From assembly GCA_034670405.1 (NCBI GenBank), contig JAXDDX010000289.1, forward strand, positions 186,001 to 250,000: a DNA stretch of 64,000 bases, read 5' to 3'. A program made the translations under genes and the position numbers. This document shows, in pieces, positions 1 to 12,104 of this stretch (position 1 is the stretch's first letter; the number at the start of each line of letters is the position of its first letter). The notes under the pieces are model-generated. The model made no database searches. It saw nothing but the letters and a program-made list of their open reading frames with translations, and was not told where the DNA came from. The stretch comes from Hoplostethus atlanticus. Its lineage: Eukaryota; Chordata; Actinopteri; Trachichthyiformes; Trachichthyidae.

Positions 1-1004
1 CCACCAAGATCCAAAATGGCGGCATTGTAGTAGTACTAGCAGAATGTTGTGTGAAGTTGAATGCAGTTGTATTACAAATACATTGATGTCTATGTGATTG
101 CTAAGGTGTTCTAGCTGGATCCAAAATGGCCGCATCGATCCAAAATGGCGGCATATGTAGTAGTACTATTAGTAGTACTTGAAAGTTGAATGAAGTTGAA
201 TGCAGTTGCATTGCAAATACATTGAAGTCTATGAGAGCACAAAATACATTGAAGTCTATGGAGAGTTCAAAATACATTGAAGTCTATGGGCGTTTTTTGC
301 TGACTCAGCAGCGGTACAAAGTACTTCATAATTCCTAAAGTACTACTAGTATCTCTTAGAAAAGACATAGCACACTTCTACACATAATTCCGGACAGTTT
401 GACATATGACACGTGCATGTAGCTTGAAAACGGCGGGACAAGTTACGCGCCGACCGCCTTTTTAAAAGAAAATCGGGTTTTTCTGCGATAACTCGCAAAT
501 CATGCGAATTTCTGAACGTTTTATGCAAATGCACACCCCGTCATATAATTATGCACATTTCGATACCTGAACCACATATGTGGCACAAGCGGTTTTCTGG
601 CTACAAGTGAGCAAAAAAAGCGCACAGAAGAAAGTCGGATTACAATAGTGGGTTTGCTATTACACAGCAATCCCACTAATTAAGGAACCAAACGCTTCAG
701 TGATATTTCTGCCTTATCTTATTCATTGCTACAAGAGTGTTTCACTGCTTCAAAGTCCGACAACTCAGGTATTGAATATGAACATTTTATTGAAAACTAG
801 AAATGCATTTCCTGCGGAAAATGCGTGGGATTGCTGTACGGGCAAACCGCAAAGTATATATTACTCTGTTGTACTGGGTGGTCAGGGTTAGGGTTAAGGT
901 GTATGAAGTTGAATGCAGTTGCATTACAAATACATTGATGTCTATGTGATTTCTAATGTGTTCTAGCTGGATCCAAAATGGCCGCCTGGATCCAAAATGG
1001 CGGC
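1..1004. repeat. Paired repeat with YY1-like motifs
   Basis: About 100 bp at 53-152 recurs at 905-1004 with few differences. Each copy begins GAAGTTGAATGCAGTTG and ends in two close copies of CCAAAATGGCGGC or CCAAAATGGCCGC (121-133 and 140-152; 973-985 and 992-1004). A fifth motif is at 11-23. The core AAAATGGCGGC fits the known YY1/REX1 binding consensus. The shorter unit ATACATTGAAGTCTATG recurs between 209 and 289. I do not recognise the element family, and no open frame here looks like a gene. Confidence 0.6.
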
Positions 1005-1092
1005 ATCTGGCTACAGGTGAGCAAAAAAAGCGCACAGAAGAAGAAAGTCGGATTACAATAGTGGGTTTGCTGTTACACAGCAATCGCACTAA
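601..1092. repeat. Second paired repeat (about 80 bp)
   Basis: The segment at 601-680, starting CTACAAGTGAGCAAAAAAAG, recurs at 1012-1092 with only small differences. In the second copy it directly follows the YY1-motif repeat; in the first copy the two are about 450 bp apart. The two modules probably belong to one interspersed element, rearranged or deleted in one copy. Confidence 0.55.
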
Positions 1093-1699
1093 TAAATGTA
1101 AATGCAGATTTTATTTTGGTGTCAAGGCTCTGGTGTCAAGGCTCTGTTTCTTATCACTCCCTGCAAAGCCTAATTTAAAGCCAGCCAAAAGTAAGAGCAG
1201 GGAGACATTGATAGAAATCCTCCCACGAGGAACAATGAAGAAGCAGACAGGTGGATGCTTGGGTGGTGGGGTGTCAGCAGCAGCAAAGAATGAGCATGTG
1301 AGTTTGACAGCTTAAATAGACGATCCAATTGACGATGGCAATACACAGGCTCAGCTGATACATCGGCTGATCCGAGGCTGTAGCACCAGTTGAGTTGTCT
1401 GCCTGAACTAGGTTTGCAGGCTTCGCTGATATCTTATTATTTTTCCTTGCCTGTGTGAGCCCAATTTCTTTGACTTCAATCCTCAGAACTGGTGCCACAG
1501 GCCCAAAGACAACATAGGAAGAACTGAATATGAAAATTTCTAGTAAATGAATGGATCTCTCAATACACGTTCTCTTCTAAAAGCCTGTCTATAGTCGTTT
1601 TTCTTACACAGGAACTATCCAGGAACTTAGTAGTTGTATTTAAGGCTGGGCTTGTTGTAAATAATATGCTTTGTACTAAGCGATGATATGCTTTGTAAT

Positions 1700-2360
1700 A
1701 AGCAATATAATCCAGAGTGTGTGTGTTATGATAAGTCTACATAAATATAAAATATGTTTGATTAAGCATGTAACCTAAAAGATCATAAAGTAATCATAAA
1801 GTTTCAATAAAGCTTCAAAAAACATAGTCTAACAGTTTCCCTACAAAATCATAAAGTTTAAAAAAAATACAGTCTGAGGCCCTTTTTGCAATAAGGGTGT
1901 CCAAGGACAAGCTGTAGAGGCCCACAGTCTGGGGCCCTTTTTGCGATAAGGGTGTCCAAGGACAAGCTGTAGAGGCCTAAAAAAAGACAGGCGGAGCATG
2001 CGCAGACAGGAGAGGCCCAGGTGGCCATTTTATAATGGTGAATAGGAAATTCCCCAGAACCATGGGTTTTATGGCCACGATTGGACACCATTATTTTCTT
2101 GCTGACAAAGAATATTTTCTTGCTGACAAAGCTGAAATTAATGAAAAATGGGCGTAGAATCAGTATTCTCCACCCAGTCTCCACCCAGTTTTTAGGATTT
2201 ATAAGATCATGCACAGACAGTTGTACTTCAGTCTGGTTCCGGGACCAACTCGGGTTTTGTCTCTGTTGAAGAATAAAGCTCTATTGCATCGAACTCTGAT
2301 CATCTCCAGTGACTTCTTTGAACCTGTTTGAGACTCCAGTAACTATAGAATCTACAGAAT
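1700..2360 (+). repeat. Probable solo LTR of an endogenous retrovirus-like element
   Basis: The segment has the order of signals expected in a retroviral LTR. A 55-bp unit is repeated in tandem at 1870-1979, like a U3 enhancer repeat. A TATA-like TTTATAAG lies at 2198-2205 and AATAAA at 2272-2277. A TG-rich stretch follows near 2378, but I cannot assign a primer-binding site to a tRNA. No gag, pol or env frame follows. Boundaries are approximate and no target duplication was found, so the family is uncertain. Confidence 0.45.
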
Positions 2361-2369
2361 CGTGAAGAA

Positions 2370-3180
2370 GATTAAGTGTTGGCGTGGGGGTCCGGTCTTC
2401 ATCACTGGCCTGAAACCTGGACTTCTTCCTCCGACAGGCTCACACCACAGGTTTTAAAATCCTAACCGATTTTGAAATCGGGTTGCATCACGCACATGAG
2501 GAGAATCTTCACAGATGTTCTTCTCTCTAATGTCAAACACGCACAGACTACAAGATCTGAAAATAATGGTGCATCACACACTAGAGGATATTACTAAGAT
2601 TATCGTGCCAGAGGGAGCCTGAATGCACCGTCTCACGTGATCTCATGGGGAAGTAAATGTAAACAAAATGTAGACTGACATGGTGAAACCGGTGCAACTT
2701 GCTTTACTTATGCTTTGCAGTGAGAAAGAATCACTGTATCCCCTCAAATGCCCCTATATTGCAACACGTAAGGTAAAAGACGTTTCATTCATTCCTGCCC
2801 ACATTAGGTAAAATAAAGCATAGACATAAAGCAGGCAAACATAAAACGGGAAGAATATTTACATTTTAATCCAATCAAAGAGTACAGAATCAAATGCATA
2901 CAGTGTACATTGCAACCAATAAAATAGTTTCAATGCTGTGATGTGTGTTACCTTGTTTACAGTGAGCCGTTAAACTAGCTGAACTATCAATATTGCAAAT
3001 ATGCTTCTGCAAACATGTCAAAAGAACCAGTGCATCAGAAAGGAAAATACAGTCAAACAAAACTGAACTTCAACGTTAATAATGTTACATCCCTGACGTC
3101 CACAACTCCGTTGCAGACCTGCCAACCTTGGGAAAATATTTTGAGTACCACAATAGTGTAACGCTCACACGCTTTCTCAC
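2370..3180. other. Unassigned sequence
   Basis: No gene, RNA or recognisable repeat was found here. Open frames are short and show no motif. It could be unique intergenic DNA or an old repeat. Confidence 0.4.
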
Positions 3181-3194
3181 GCACACGCACACAC

Positions 3195-3228
<34 letters not shown>
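3181..3228. repeat. (CA)n microsatellite
   Basis: A nearly pure CA dinucleotide run with a few CG interruptions near its left end. Confidence 0.95.
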
Positions 3229-3230
<2 letters not shown>

Positions 3231-3340
3231 AAGTCTTTCTTCATAATTCTAGTTTTGACTGTTGAAGGGATCAGGCACAATTGTATAATTTGACCCGATT
3301 CTTAAATCACTTGCACTCCACTTGGCTATATTATGATATA

Positions 3341-3372
3341 CAGTGCCAGTCAAAAGTTTGAGTACACCTGCT
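3341..3372 (+). repeat. Tc1-like terminal inverted repeat fragment
   Basis: CAGTGCCAGTCAAAAGTTTG follows a TA dinucleotide. It matches the style of fish Tc1 termini, which commonly begin CAGTGCC and contain CAAAAGTTTG. No opposite end or transposase was found nearby, so this is an orphan end. Confidence 0.5.
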
Positions 3373-3646
3373 TAATACATTTTTTTATGTTTTATTTTGT
3401 ATATTGTAACATATGTTTTCATTGTCAAGTATTTACAGAAACTTGTGTTGCGATGTAAAACATTGTCACTTATGAATAAAACCAAGTTTCTGGGCGTGAT
3501 TTCCATTTTTATTTAATAATTAAATAATTGAATGCAATTCGCTTATGATTATCAGCTTATATAAGCACACATATCATATAATGAAAAAATGGTATTCAAT
3601 TGACAAACTATCTAGGAATGTATGTAGGTTTTAGCTAAATTATTAC

Positions 3647-3902
3647 CTGAAGCTCCTTGGTGGCTGATGTCAACATCATAATTGCACAATGTGCAAAATG
3701 CATGGTGAGGCATTTTTGAGGGGCGGAGACACGGCCATTGCTCCTGATATTTAGCGAGGAACTTCTGGGGCGCATGCACTCGCTTCTTTTTAGTAACGTT
3801 AGGTCTGCTGCTCTCTCTCTCAATGTCAGTATCCTCGTCGTCATCGGACATCATGATGACTAGTATCTCTACCTGCAAGGCTGGTCGGGTGACTGGCTGC
3901 AA
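3647..3902 (-). pseudogene. First exon of a hAT/BED-type zinc-finger transposase (fragment)
   Basis: The reverse-strand frame has an acidic start (SDDDEDTD near residue 18), a basic stretch (TKKKRVHAPQKF) and the zinc-finger-like pattern FCTLCNYDVDISHQGASG. That pattern resembles the BED/C2H2-like domain at the N-terminus of fish hAT-family (KIAA1586/ZMYM-like) transposases. A consensus splice donor, CAG|GTAATA, ends the exon at 3647. No matching downstream exon is visible at lower coordinates. The hAT fragment at 8.2-9.7 kb lies upstream on this strand, so it is a different copy. Confidence 0.45.
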
Positions 3903-4194
3903 TAATAGGAATTATTTGCTACGTTATCAGTTTATCACACCGTAGCCTTAAGTCTCGTAACAAGGCTAATCACGTCGTATGCAAGCTACGACTAACTAGC
4001 GAACAACAAAGTTACCGAACATGTTTAGCAATGTTTCATATGATGTTAACATTACGGTCACATTTTAAATATTTTTGTGCTTGATTATTGCTACCCCACT
4101 TCCCATTTTACCTCAGCAATGCAATGCAACGTACGCCTCGGTCGATGACAAAGTAACGTTACGGTAACGTGATGCGGTAACTTACCGCATCAGT

Positions 4195-5310
4195 GGATGT
4201 TTGTGAGTGATAAGATTTGGTTCGGGGAGGGGCTAGTCTCGTGCCCAGCCTGTATGCGAGAACTCAGCAGAACTCGCTCGAGTCGGGTTTCCGAGACTAG
4301 GGAGGGGCTAACGTTACAGAAGCACAAGAGGGATGTAATTTAAATACCGAATACATGTACGGTATTGTTTTGTATAGATTGATTGTTTTCTGTAATTAAA
4401 TTTTTTTTTTTCCATTTGCGTAGTTTCAGCTGGCATTTCGTACCTGCGTATTTTGAACAAGAATTGCGTGGTTGGTACACAAAATGCATGCAGGTTGGCA
4501 GGTTTGCCGTTGGAGCCTGGCCCTCCACTAGAACCAGCGCCAAAACAGGCTAGCGCTGGCTCCGACTGCCTGGAGGGTTGTTGTCGGGACATAGAGACGG
4601 GTAAAGCTGCACAGCTAATTCTAGACAAAAGGAGACCGCTAGATTGTTTGGCCAAAGAGAGAGGTACTTTAATGCAGATTGGTACAAAAATAGAGAGTGG
4701 TTCATTCTTTGCTGCCGTCAAACAGTTTGTAACTTTCTCCAAATGTGGAGATGACGGCGTCCGCCAGCCTGTGGTGCAAGCAAGCTATAGTTACTCGGCA
4801 GAAGTTTAGTGCGAGTCTCCGGTCTATCTACCGCTACACATACACAGTCACACATACACTCTTTTTGGCCCCCGCACTTCTGAAATTAATCCAGCGCCCG
4901 TGCTTGGAAGACACATTATATAGGCAGTCGTGTTCTTGCCACATATCTACAAGCCTTTCCTCCATCTCAGCTGTCCAACGCACCAGTACAACAGTTTGTT
5001 GTTGTTTCTTCATTCACTTACGTGTCCTTGTAGATTGTCGCTCTCATTGGTTATTGTGGTCCCGCTCGGAAAGCAGTGACGTAACCATCCCGATTTTAAA
5101 TCCTAGATATCAAACATGTTTGATATTATCGGGCCGGCCCTGCTGCGTCCCCGAGCAGATCTGGAGGTTTACGACTGGATCTGTAAACCGCTCACATTAC
5201 CAAATAATCGGTGCCGAACAAGGTCCCGTCCAGATCACTCCGCCGATTGTCGGGAGGGCCGAATCGGGGATAAATCGGCCCAATTATCCTCTAGTGTGAG
5301 CCCAGCCTAA
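4195..5310. other. Unassigned GC-richer region
   Basis: An inverted pair CTAGTCTCG / CGAGACTAG lies at about 4231-4299. Overlapping open frames at 4453-4809 (plus) and 4314-4742 (minus) show no family I recognise. A plus-strand frame includes LPLEPGPPLEPAPKQ. The block may be an old DNA transposon interior. No function is claimed. Confidence 0.25.
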
Positions 5311-5330
5311 GTAACCACCAATCCTCCTGG

Positions 5331-5686
5331 TGTCACGCTCTCCTCGCGTGTCCCTGCTCACTGAGAGAGAACAGACACACACAAAACAACCATATCAGTC
5401 CCCACTCAGTCCCGATCTGCTACAGCCGGTCTCGGGGCAGGTAGAATCCGCCTGCCAGCCCGACTCCGCCCCCCGCAACCAGCCAACGGCCCAACCACAC
5501 ACCCCAGTCTGCCACACTCTCTTTTCCACCCTATGTAATGCTCTCATAGTCCTTAGTTTATTGGTTAGAATACACCTTGGTCCCTGCCCCCCACTCGTTT
5601 ACCTGATTGTATTCACCTGTTTTCACTCCTACTTAAGCTGCTCACGGGGCAGCAGTAGTCAGGTCACCTGGTCATTGTTCAGTTTT
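5331..5686 (+). repeat. Truncated LTR-like sequence
   Basis: The block starts TGTCACGCTCTCC, the style of start seen in the well-bounded solo LTR at 44766 (TGTCACGCCCTCC). It is GC-rich and is cut at its right end by the AAATC tail of the reverse-strand LINE at 5687. The far LTR end is missing, so the family is not assigned. Confidence 0.35.
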
Positions 5687-7124
5687 GATTTGATTTGATT
5701 TTTATTCAGTACTTAAAATATACATACAATGTAAATAAAAAAGTACAAGGATGGCACAGAAAGTCATTTGACTTATTTCCACTGTGGTCCTAAAAAAAAA
5801 TATATGAAAATAAATAGCACCAAAACAAAAGAAAAATATATAACAACAAATATTAGACTAGTATTTACATTCTTCAAGAGTGACAGATGTTGCAGATGGC
5901 GCTTCACGTCCCTCCCGAAGCTGGTGACAGTGGGAGAGCCCTGAATTGCCCTGGGTAGAGAGTTCCACAGTCGGCAGGCCGTATACAGAAAACCACTCTG
6001 TGAGTAGGAGCCCTTCTTGGGCTCATACACGGAGAGCGGCCCGGACCGTAACTGCCGGCCGTGGACCTGGCCACGCAGGACAACGAAGGAGCACAAATAG
6101 CTGGGAGCAAGTCCATTCATCATTCTATACATATGTCCCAGTTTCAAGAAAGAGACCCTCTGCTCCACAGGGAGCCACCGCATTTTTTCTAAATGCGATG
6201 GCTCGATGTGGGCCCGAGGCGGCAAATTCAAAACCAATCGTATAGTCTTATTTTGGCTTGTTTGTAACATGCGCTTACTCTTTGCTGTTACACCACTGTA
6301 CCAATACGTACACACATAATCGTACTGGCAGAGAATCATGCAATTTGTGAGCAATTTCATAGTTTCCTGTGTTAAAAGATTCTTCTTTCGGTGCAGAAAT
6401 TTTACCCGAGTATTAACTTTTTTGATCGCCTTCAGAGCCATAGTTTCCCCAGAAAGTGTCTGGTCGAGGTCTGCACCGAGATACTTAACACAATCTCTGG
6501 AGACGACACTGGTTCCATTACATTCGATCTCAAGCCGGGAGCATTGCCGTAACTTATGTGTTGAGCTGAATAAAATAGACTCAGTTTTCCCCAAGTATAT
6601 TGACAACTTGTTGTCAACTAACCACTTGTGAAGATTTTCTAGCTCCCGACCGAGATCGGCCTGAATTTCGGCAGGGTCGTCCCCAGATACCAAAAGTGCT
6701 GAGTCATCAGCGTACAGTAAAAGTTTGCAGGATACCGCGGACGTCATGTCATTCACATATAAAGAAAAGAGCAACGGCCCAAGGATGCTGCCCTGCGGCA
6801 CTCCACATGTAATAGGATTATATGAAGATGCAACACCATTTACGTTTACGACCTGGGTCCTCCCAGTCAGATACGACCGGAACCATCTCACCGACCCATC
6901 ATCCATCCCACAGGCTTTGAGCTTCTCAAGTAGAATCTGATGGTCAACCGTATCGAATGCTTTTTGGAGGTCAATCAGAACCATACCAGTTCGTTTGCCG
7001 TTGTCCATCTGGGATCGGATATGGTCGGTCAGATGGATCAGGCAAGAATCCGTGGAGTACCCAGGCCGGAAACCTGACTGAAACTGATAAAGCAAATTTT
7101 GTTCCTGCTTAGCCCATATCATCA
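5687..7124 (-). mobile_element. 5'-truncated non-LTR retrotransposon, RT part
   Basis: A long reverse-strand frame (5773-7203) encodes a LINE reverse transcriptase. Visible motifs in order are QSGFRPGYSTDSC, the palm motif VLIDLQKAFDTVDH, CGVPQGSILGPLLFSLYVND and the catalytic box LLLYADDSALLV. A C-terminal region follows with RMLQTSQNKTIRLVLNLPP and ACRLWNSLPRAIQ. The endonuclease and the 5' half are missing. The 3' end carries an (AAATC)n tail at about 5687-5702. The frame is open from QSGFR to the end, so the copy is fairly young. I do not assign the clade. Confidence 0.85.
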
Positions 7125-7127
7125 TCA

Positions 7128-7300
7128 TCATCATCATTGATGCCTTCTCCATCGCTGCCCCCTCCCTCTGGAAAACTCTCCCCAAACACATCTGTGACTC
7201 CACCTAATTCTCCTCCTTCAAATCATCTCTCAAAAGTCACCTTTTTAAAATCACTTTTAATCTCTTAAACCTACTAACCCTTTTTTTTTTTCTTTCAGCA
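7128..7300 (+). pseudogene. L2-type LINE ORF2 C-terminal scrap
   Basis: The plus strand reads AFSIAAPSLWKTLPKHIC, one stop, then SSFKSSLKSHLFKITFNL. This is the L2-clade ORF2 end (RAFS..AP.LWN.LP followed by FKS.LK.HLF). It abuts the reverse-strand LINE head to head. Its open codons are read through into that LINE's frame on the other strand, which explains the spurious N-terminus of the longer frame there. Confidence 0.7.
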
Positions 7301-7558
7301 TGGACATTTCAGGAATGATTTTGACTTTGCTTTATTGTATTCATGTGCATTGTTTAAGTGTTTTGTTTTTCCACCCAGATGATTATACACCAATCCAACG
7401 CTATAATCAGCCCATGTTTTTTCCATACTTTGAATTCATTAAATCACTATTCACGGGACATAACTGTAGACATTCATTCTCCCGATTCTGGCATTCTGAT
7501 CGATGCTCCGTTGATGATAGTCACCAGCCTCCTACCCTAAATTCCTTTACTAAAGTAG

Positions 7559-8000
7559 GGGAGACCGGGGCATGTTGTCACACTTTTTACTGTCACTTGC
7601 ATAAATCACTTATTTTTTTATATCAAATTAATTTAGATTCTTGCGCACAAATTTTCTGATTTTAATTTCCCACATTTAGTTATAAATGGTTAAGTAGTGA
7701 GTAAGTAGTGTGCACGTGTGCTAACTTGCCCCATCAGCGGGTTAGTTGTCACACTATGCGGGGTAAATTGTCACATTACATGTTTTTTATTTCTAATTCA
7801 AAATCCGAACCAATCACAATTTAGAATGAGTGAGCCAAACTGATTATTATGTATTGAAGAAACTTTTATTCGATTCACTACAGAACTGATTATTTTTTTA
7901 TTTTTTTTTTCAAACTGAATAACTCACTGAAACCTATTTTGTATTTCATCTAGCACCCCTCCCTCCTGTGCTCCAACATGCCTGTGAAAAGATTAATGAA
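7559..8000. repeat. One end of a pogo-like DNA transposon
   Basis: TA followed by GGGGAGACCGGGGCATGTTG closely resembles the terminal repeat of the complete pogo-like element at 12105 (GGGGAGACCGGGGATGGTTG). The same theme, TTGTCACAC, recurs near 7747. The opposite end is absent, so this is a truncated relative. Its right limit is uncertain. Confidence 0.55.
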
Positions 8001-8210
8001 AAATTGAATTAACTGACCTTAATAAATTAGACCATCTCATGACTGGACTGCCACATGTGCACTTGCACCAAAAGTAGTGAGACAAGTTGCCTCAAACTGA
8101 CATGGGTGCTAATGCTAGCTGTTAGCTTTAGCATAGGACTGCCATGGCCTCTCTCTACTCACTGTCAAAGGCAAAATGCCCAAAAAATATATATTTTATG
8201 TTCTCGATCT

Positions 8211-9740
8211 TCAATCCATTTTCCTCAAGGAGTCTGTCACAGCATTCTCTAACTTTTCACGAGTTGTGGCAGTCACAGACTTGTATGAAGCGTTCCTTCT
8301 TTCCATCTTGTGAACAAATCGTACAACAAAGGACACTTTCTCTGTGTGTGAAACATCAGTGGTCTCATCGAAGAGAATGGAGAAGATTTTGGAATCATCC
8401 ATTTCTTTGAGAATTACTGCTCTGACATGAGTGGCTAGGGCCTTGATTATGTCATTCTTTGTCCTATTGGACAACAGCGAGACACCTGGGGCCAAATGTA
8501 TAAAACTGTGTAGATTTAGGTGTAGAAATCTGTGTACGCACAAAACAGGAAACATGCATATGCTCAGATGTATAAAACCTCACGTACGTCTGTTCCCACG
8601 TGTTTTTTCCTCATACATCTCAATCATCCTGAAATTGTGCGCACGTGCACGAGCCTTCCAACACACCCCCAATTGCCTGGTTTGTATATAAAGGGCCAGC
8701 ATTTAGTTTAGTTTTGAGGAGAAACGGCAGAAGCATTTAAGAAGCAATAGAAGAAGAAACGCAATTTTACCGACTGTGAACTTGAAATAATGGTTGATCA
8801 AAATGACAGAAGAAAATGCGTATTATTTGGAAGCCTAAGCTCTGGCATTACCAACCAAATGAAACAAGTTGAATGGCAGAAAGTAACCAAAACCATCTCC
8901 CTTTTAAAAGCCCAATGCAATGCTCTACCACAGAGCGCGCACGGCTGTGCACCACATTATAGCGCGTCTATTGTGCACTCTGGGGGTTTGTAAATGGCAT
9001 AAGTAGCCATGGCATCAATGCATACCCATTGCCACCTGAGGGTATAAAATATTATATACATATTATACAAAACAATATTATATACATATATTACATTTGG
9101 GAAACCGGACGTCACTGCAAATTGCATTTTGATGTTGGCCTGTTCAGCTGCTGTGTGGGAACCTGATGATCTATTACTCAAAGAAATTATGCCACCCCAC
9201 GCCATGGGCATGACCTGACTTAGGGCACCTCAGGATATCCCTGATCTGTCCGCAAGCTCCCGCTGAAACGTCCCCGTCGCTAAAAACACGATTGTTGTCA
9301 ATACCTGTAGATGGACGGGGATGGCAGGATTCCATTCCATTGTATCATTTGGCACAGTCATAGTGAAGGTTTTTTTTAAACTATAGATTACATCCTAACA
9401 CAATGTAGTGAAAGAAAAAAACTCTAAATAAAATGTCACCCAAATTCACACTTTTATTATCCCTTTTTGCCAACTCCCAACATCACACTAATCTGACTAA
9501 AAAAAAATGCGTATGGTACGCATGGTGTGAAGGATGCGTACCGGTACGCACATTCTCGCTGCCCGTGGATTTTTATACATTCGGAACCTGCGCGGAAAGT
9601 GACGTAAGTACACTTTTCGTGCGTACGCATGGTTTATACATTTGGCCCCTGGGGTCTTCTCTGTTGGGACTGGATGTGCTTGATAGAATCAATGTGCATT
9701 TTGATGACCATATCTAGTACGTAGATCAACAAGTTCTGTG
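8211..9740 (-). pseudogene. hAT-family transposase fragment split by a Harbinger insertion
   Basis: The frame at 8211-8485 reads LLSNRTKNDIIKALATH and then DSKIFSILFDETTDVSH, followed by VSFVVRFVH. The FDETTD block is the conserved acidic region of the hAT/DUF4371 transposase core. The coding sequence seems to resume upstream at about 9652-9735 (HIDSIKHIQSQQRR), across the PIF/Harbinger element at 8489-9648. A one-base frame change lies near the junction. The C-terminal dimerisation domain is missing. Confidence 0.6.
8489..9648. mobile_element. PIF/Harbinger element, copy 1 (non-autonomous)
   Basis: The ends are inverted (GGGCCAAATGTATAAA and TTTATACATTTGGCCC), flanked by a 3-bp duplication CTG at 8486-8488 and 9649-9651. 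The plus strand has a Myb/SANT-like accessory frame at 8790-8993 (VLFGSLSSGITNQMKQVEW). The minus strand keeps a HARBI1-type scrap near 9100-9190 (AAEQANIKMQFAVTSGF). The rest of the transposase, including the catalytic region, is deleted. Copy 2 at 52777 is a close relative. Confidence 0.8.
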
Positions 9741-11168
9741 TGATATTCTGTGTTAATTAGCATTTCTAGACACCGGTATGCACCCTGTGAAAGTAAATTA
9801 TTCCAGAGTGCTAGAATTTATCATTTATTAGTTAGTATTTTGTGACTGTTGTATTGATACTATACTCATACTATACGATACTCATCTCTCTCTTTTTCTC
9901 TGTGTCAAACTGGCAGCACTGACAGACCTGACAGATTAGAGCGAGACGGGAGCGTGACGGGTCAACTAATGATGTGATGGTGTTATACCATTTACACAGC
10001 GACTGCATTAGTGGTGTAGAAAATGTTAATTTTATTACTTCGCGGCAATATTTTGTAAAGCATGCAATTTGGCTATAAGGTAGCACCGGACACACACCAT
10101 TCCCCCACTATCGGCACAGACCAACCACTCCTACTCGCCTTCTTCTATGTCTTCCAGTAAAATGAACTACAAACCGCTCACTCCGCCACCTACTGGCAGG
10201 TGCAATAAACCTGGAACTGACCAAATAACTACATGCCACAGTATATTATTAAACAAAACATTGAAGGGATTGGGCAGGTATTAAAAAAAATATCTTTTTA
10301 TAGGTGCTACAATGGCAAACTGTAGATATGCTGCATTGCAGCCTAAATGGAAAACAAACAAACAAAAATAATGTAAAGAAAACTAGGATTAAAAAGGAAT
10401 GAAAGATAAAGAAAGGCACTAGACAGAGAGCATGTGTAGTAAAACTAGTTTTCAGCCGGCGGCCCCAGGAGGTGTTAATGTGTGACGATTACTCTACTAC
10501 TTAAAAAAAAAAAAAAACTTAAAAAGCAGAGTGGGCAGTTTACAATGTTTTGGGGAGTATGGGGGGCTCGAAATTTTCATAAATTCCTGCTGTTTTACCA
10601 CAAGATAACACGAAAAATATCGCAAATTGCATCGCAATTTTTGATAAAAGCCGCTGCAAATTCAATCATTTTGGGCCGCAATAATCAGAAAAAAACTCTG
10701 TGAAATCCTGGTGGGACTGTCTTAGTATAGAGAACCAATCATGCGAGACTTCTGTCTTTTCAAAGAAACTATAAAGACTAGTGAGCTGACTTTCAGTGAG
10801 AGAGGGCATAGAGAGATTTTGACTTTCTGTGTGACCTGTGTCTTCCTCGCTCCAAAAATATATCTGTATACAATATATTTTTATACTTCAACCTATCAAT
10901 GTTTTGTGTGTTATTTCAAAGAGTTCTGAGTGCTTCATAGGCAATTTTCCACGACAACCCCTGGGTATGTACCATTGAACTTGAAATGTAAATAAATGAA
11001 TGGACTTTCATACACCCTCAGGAATAGCAGCAAATGTAAATCCATTAAATGGGTAGCATTCCATAATGCAATATGTGAGTTGACACAATTCCTTGCTGTA
11101 AGTATCAATTTAGTCCCATTATAGTGATTACATGAATAATATAATCACGGCCACGGGGTACTGAATTG
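9741..11168. other. Unassigned AT-rich stretch
   Basis: There is no convincing gene. A poly-A run lies at 10502-10517. Sequence ending GTGAAATCCTGGTGGGACTG at about 10701-10720 looks like the end of a common fish DNA transposon, but I cannot place a second end. Confidence 0.3.
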
Positions 11169-11450
11169 TAGCGACTGTAGTGCTACCTTGGGCCGCGACA
11201 GACAGAGACACAGGCAGGATGAGGAGAGTTCATGGGCCGGCAGGCCACTTTATTTGTACACAACAGCATCAAACTCGCCAGTCTTGACGGCCGCTGTCCA
11301 ACTCGTCTCTCTCGGCTGGCGCACCTCCCTTCCGTCAGCTGTGGAGCACCAAAGCTGCCAAGTCTCAGGACACTTTCCAGCTCCTTTTCTTTTAGCAGTG
11401 TCTCCAGTTCCAGTATGCACCGAGGTGGTGGTGTTTTCAGTTATTAATGT
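11169..11450 (-). repeat. Partial LTR (gypsy-like), reverse strand
   Basis: Read on the minus strand, this segment has AATAAA near 11250 and ends in CAGTCGCTACA at 11169, the CA end expected of an LTR. An internal stretch (GGCAGCTTTGGTGCTCCACAG on the minus strand, less its last base) matches the plus-strand block at about 43586-43606, so the two are related. The U3 end is not defined. Confidence 0.5.
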
Positions 11451-11894
11451 CCATCAGATATTTTGTATCTAAAAAAAAAAAAATGGAATAAAATAAATAA
11501 ATAATATATACAGAATATGTACACTACCGCTCAAAAGTTTGGGGTCACTTATAAATTTCCGTATTTTTGAAAGAAAAGCACAATTTATTTCAATTAAAAT
11601 AACATTGATCAGAAATACAGTCTAGACATTGTTAATGTGGTAAATGAGTATTATAGCTGGAAATGGCTGATTTTTAATGGAATATCTACATAGGTGTGCA
11701 GAGGCTCATTTTCGTCAACCATCACTCCTCTGTTCCAATGGCACATTGTGTTAGCTAATCCAAGTTTATCATGTTAAAAGGCTAATTGATCTGATTGCTG
11801 ATTAAAGAAGCAATAAAAGGCTAGCAATAAAAGGCCTTAGGCTAGTTGAGTATCTGGAGCATCAGCATTTGTGGGTTCGATTATGGTCTCAAAA

Positions 11895-12104
11895 TGGCCA
11901 GACAAAAAATAACTTTCTTCTGAAACTTGTCAGTCTATTCTTGTTCTGAGAAATGAAGGCTGTTCTATGCGAGAAATTGCCAAGAAACTGGAAATCTCAT
12001 ACAGCGGTGTGTACTACTCCCTTCAAAGAACAGCGCAAACTGGCTCTAACCAGAATAGAAAGAGAAGGGAGGCCCCGGTGCACAACTGAGCAAGAGGACA
12101 AGTA
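11895..12104 (+). pseudogene. Tc1 transposase N-terminal DNA-binding domain (fragment)
   Basis: The plus strand reads ILVLRNEGCSMREIAKKLEI, then YSGVYYSLQRTAQTGS and REGRPRCTTEQEDK. This is the bipartite HTH start of a fish Tc1 transposase with its GRPR AT-hook-like motif. The frame is interrupted at 12104 by the pogo insertion and continues at 13590 as IRVSSLRNRCLTGPQLAAS. An indel near 11925 separates it from the likely start MARQKI. The catalytic DDE region is absent. Confidence 0.75.

Noticed and set aside
5946..6940. Several plus-strand frames opposite the LINE at 5.7-7.1 kb
   Set aside because: They are antisense shadows of the reverse transcriptase and show no motifs of their own.
3647..8485. 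Joining the BED-like exon (3.6 kb) to the hAT core (8.2 kb) as one gene
   Set aside because: On the minus strand the N-terminal exon would lie downstream of the core, so the order is wrong.
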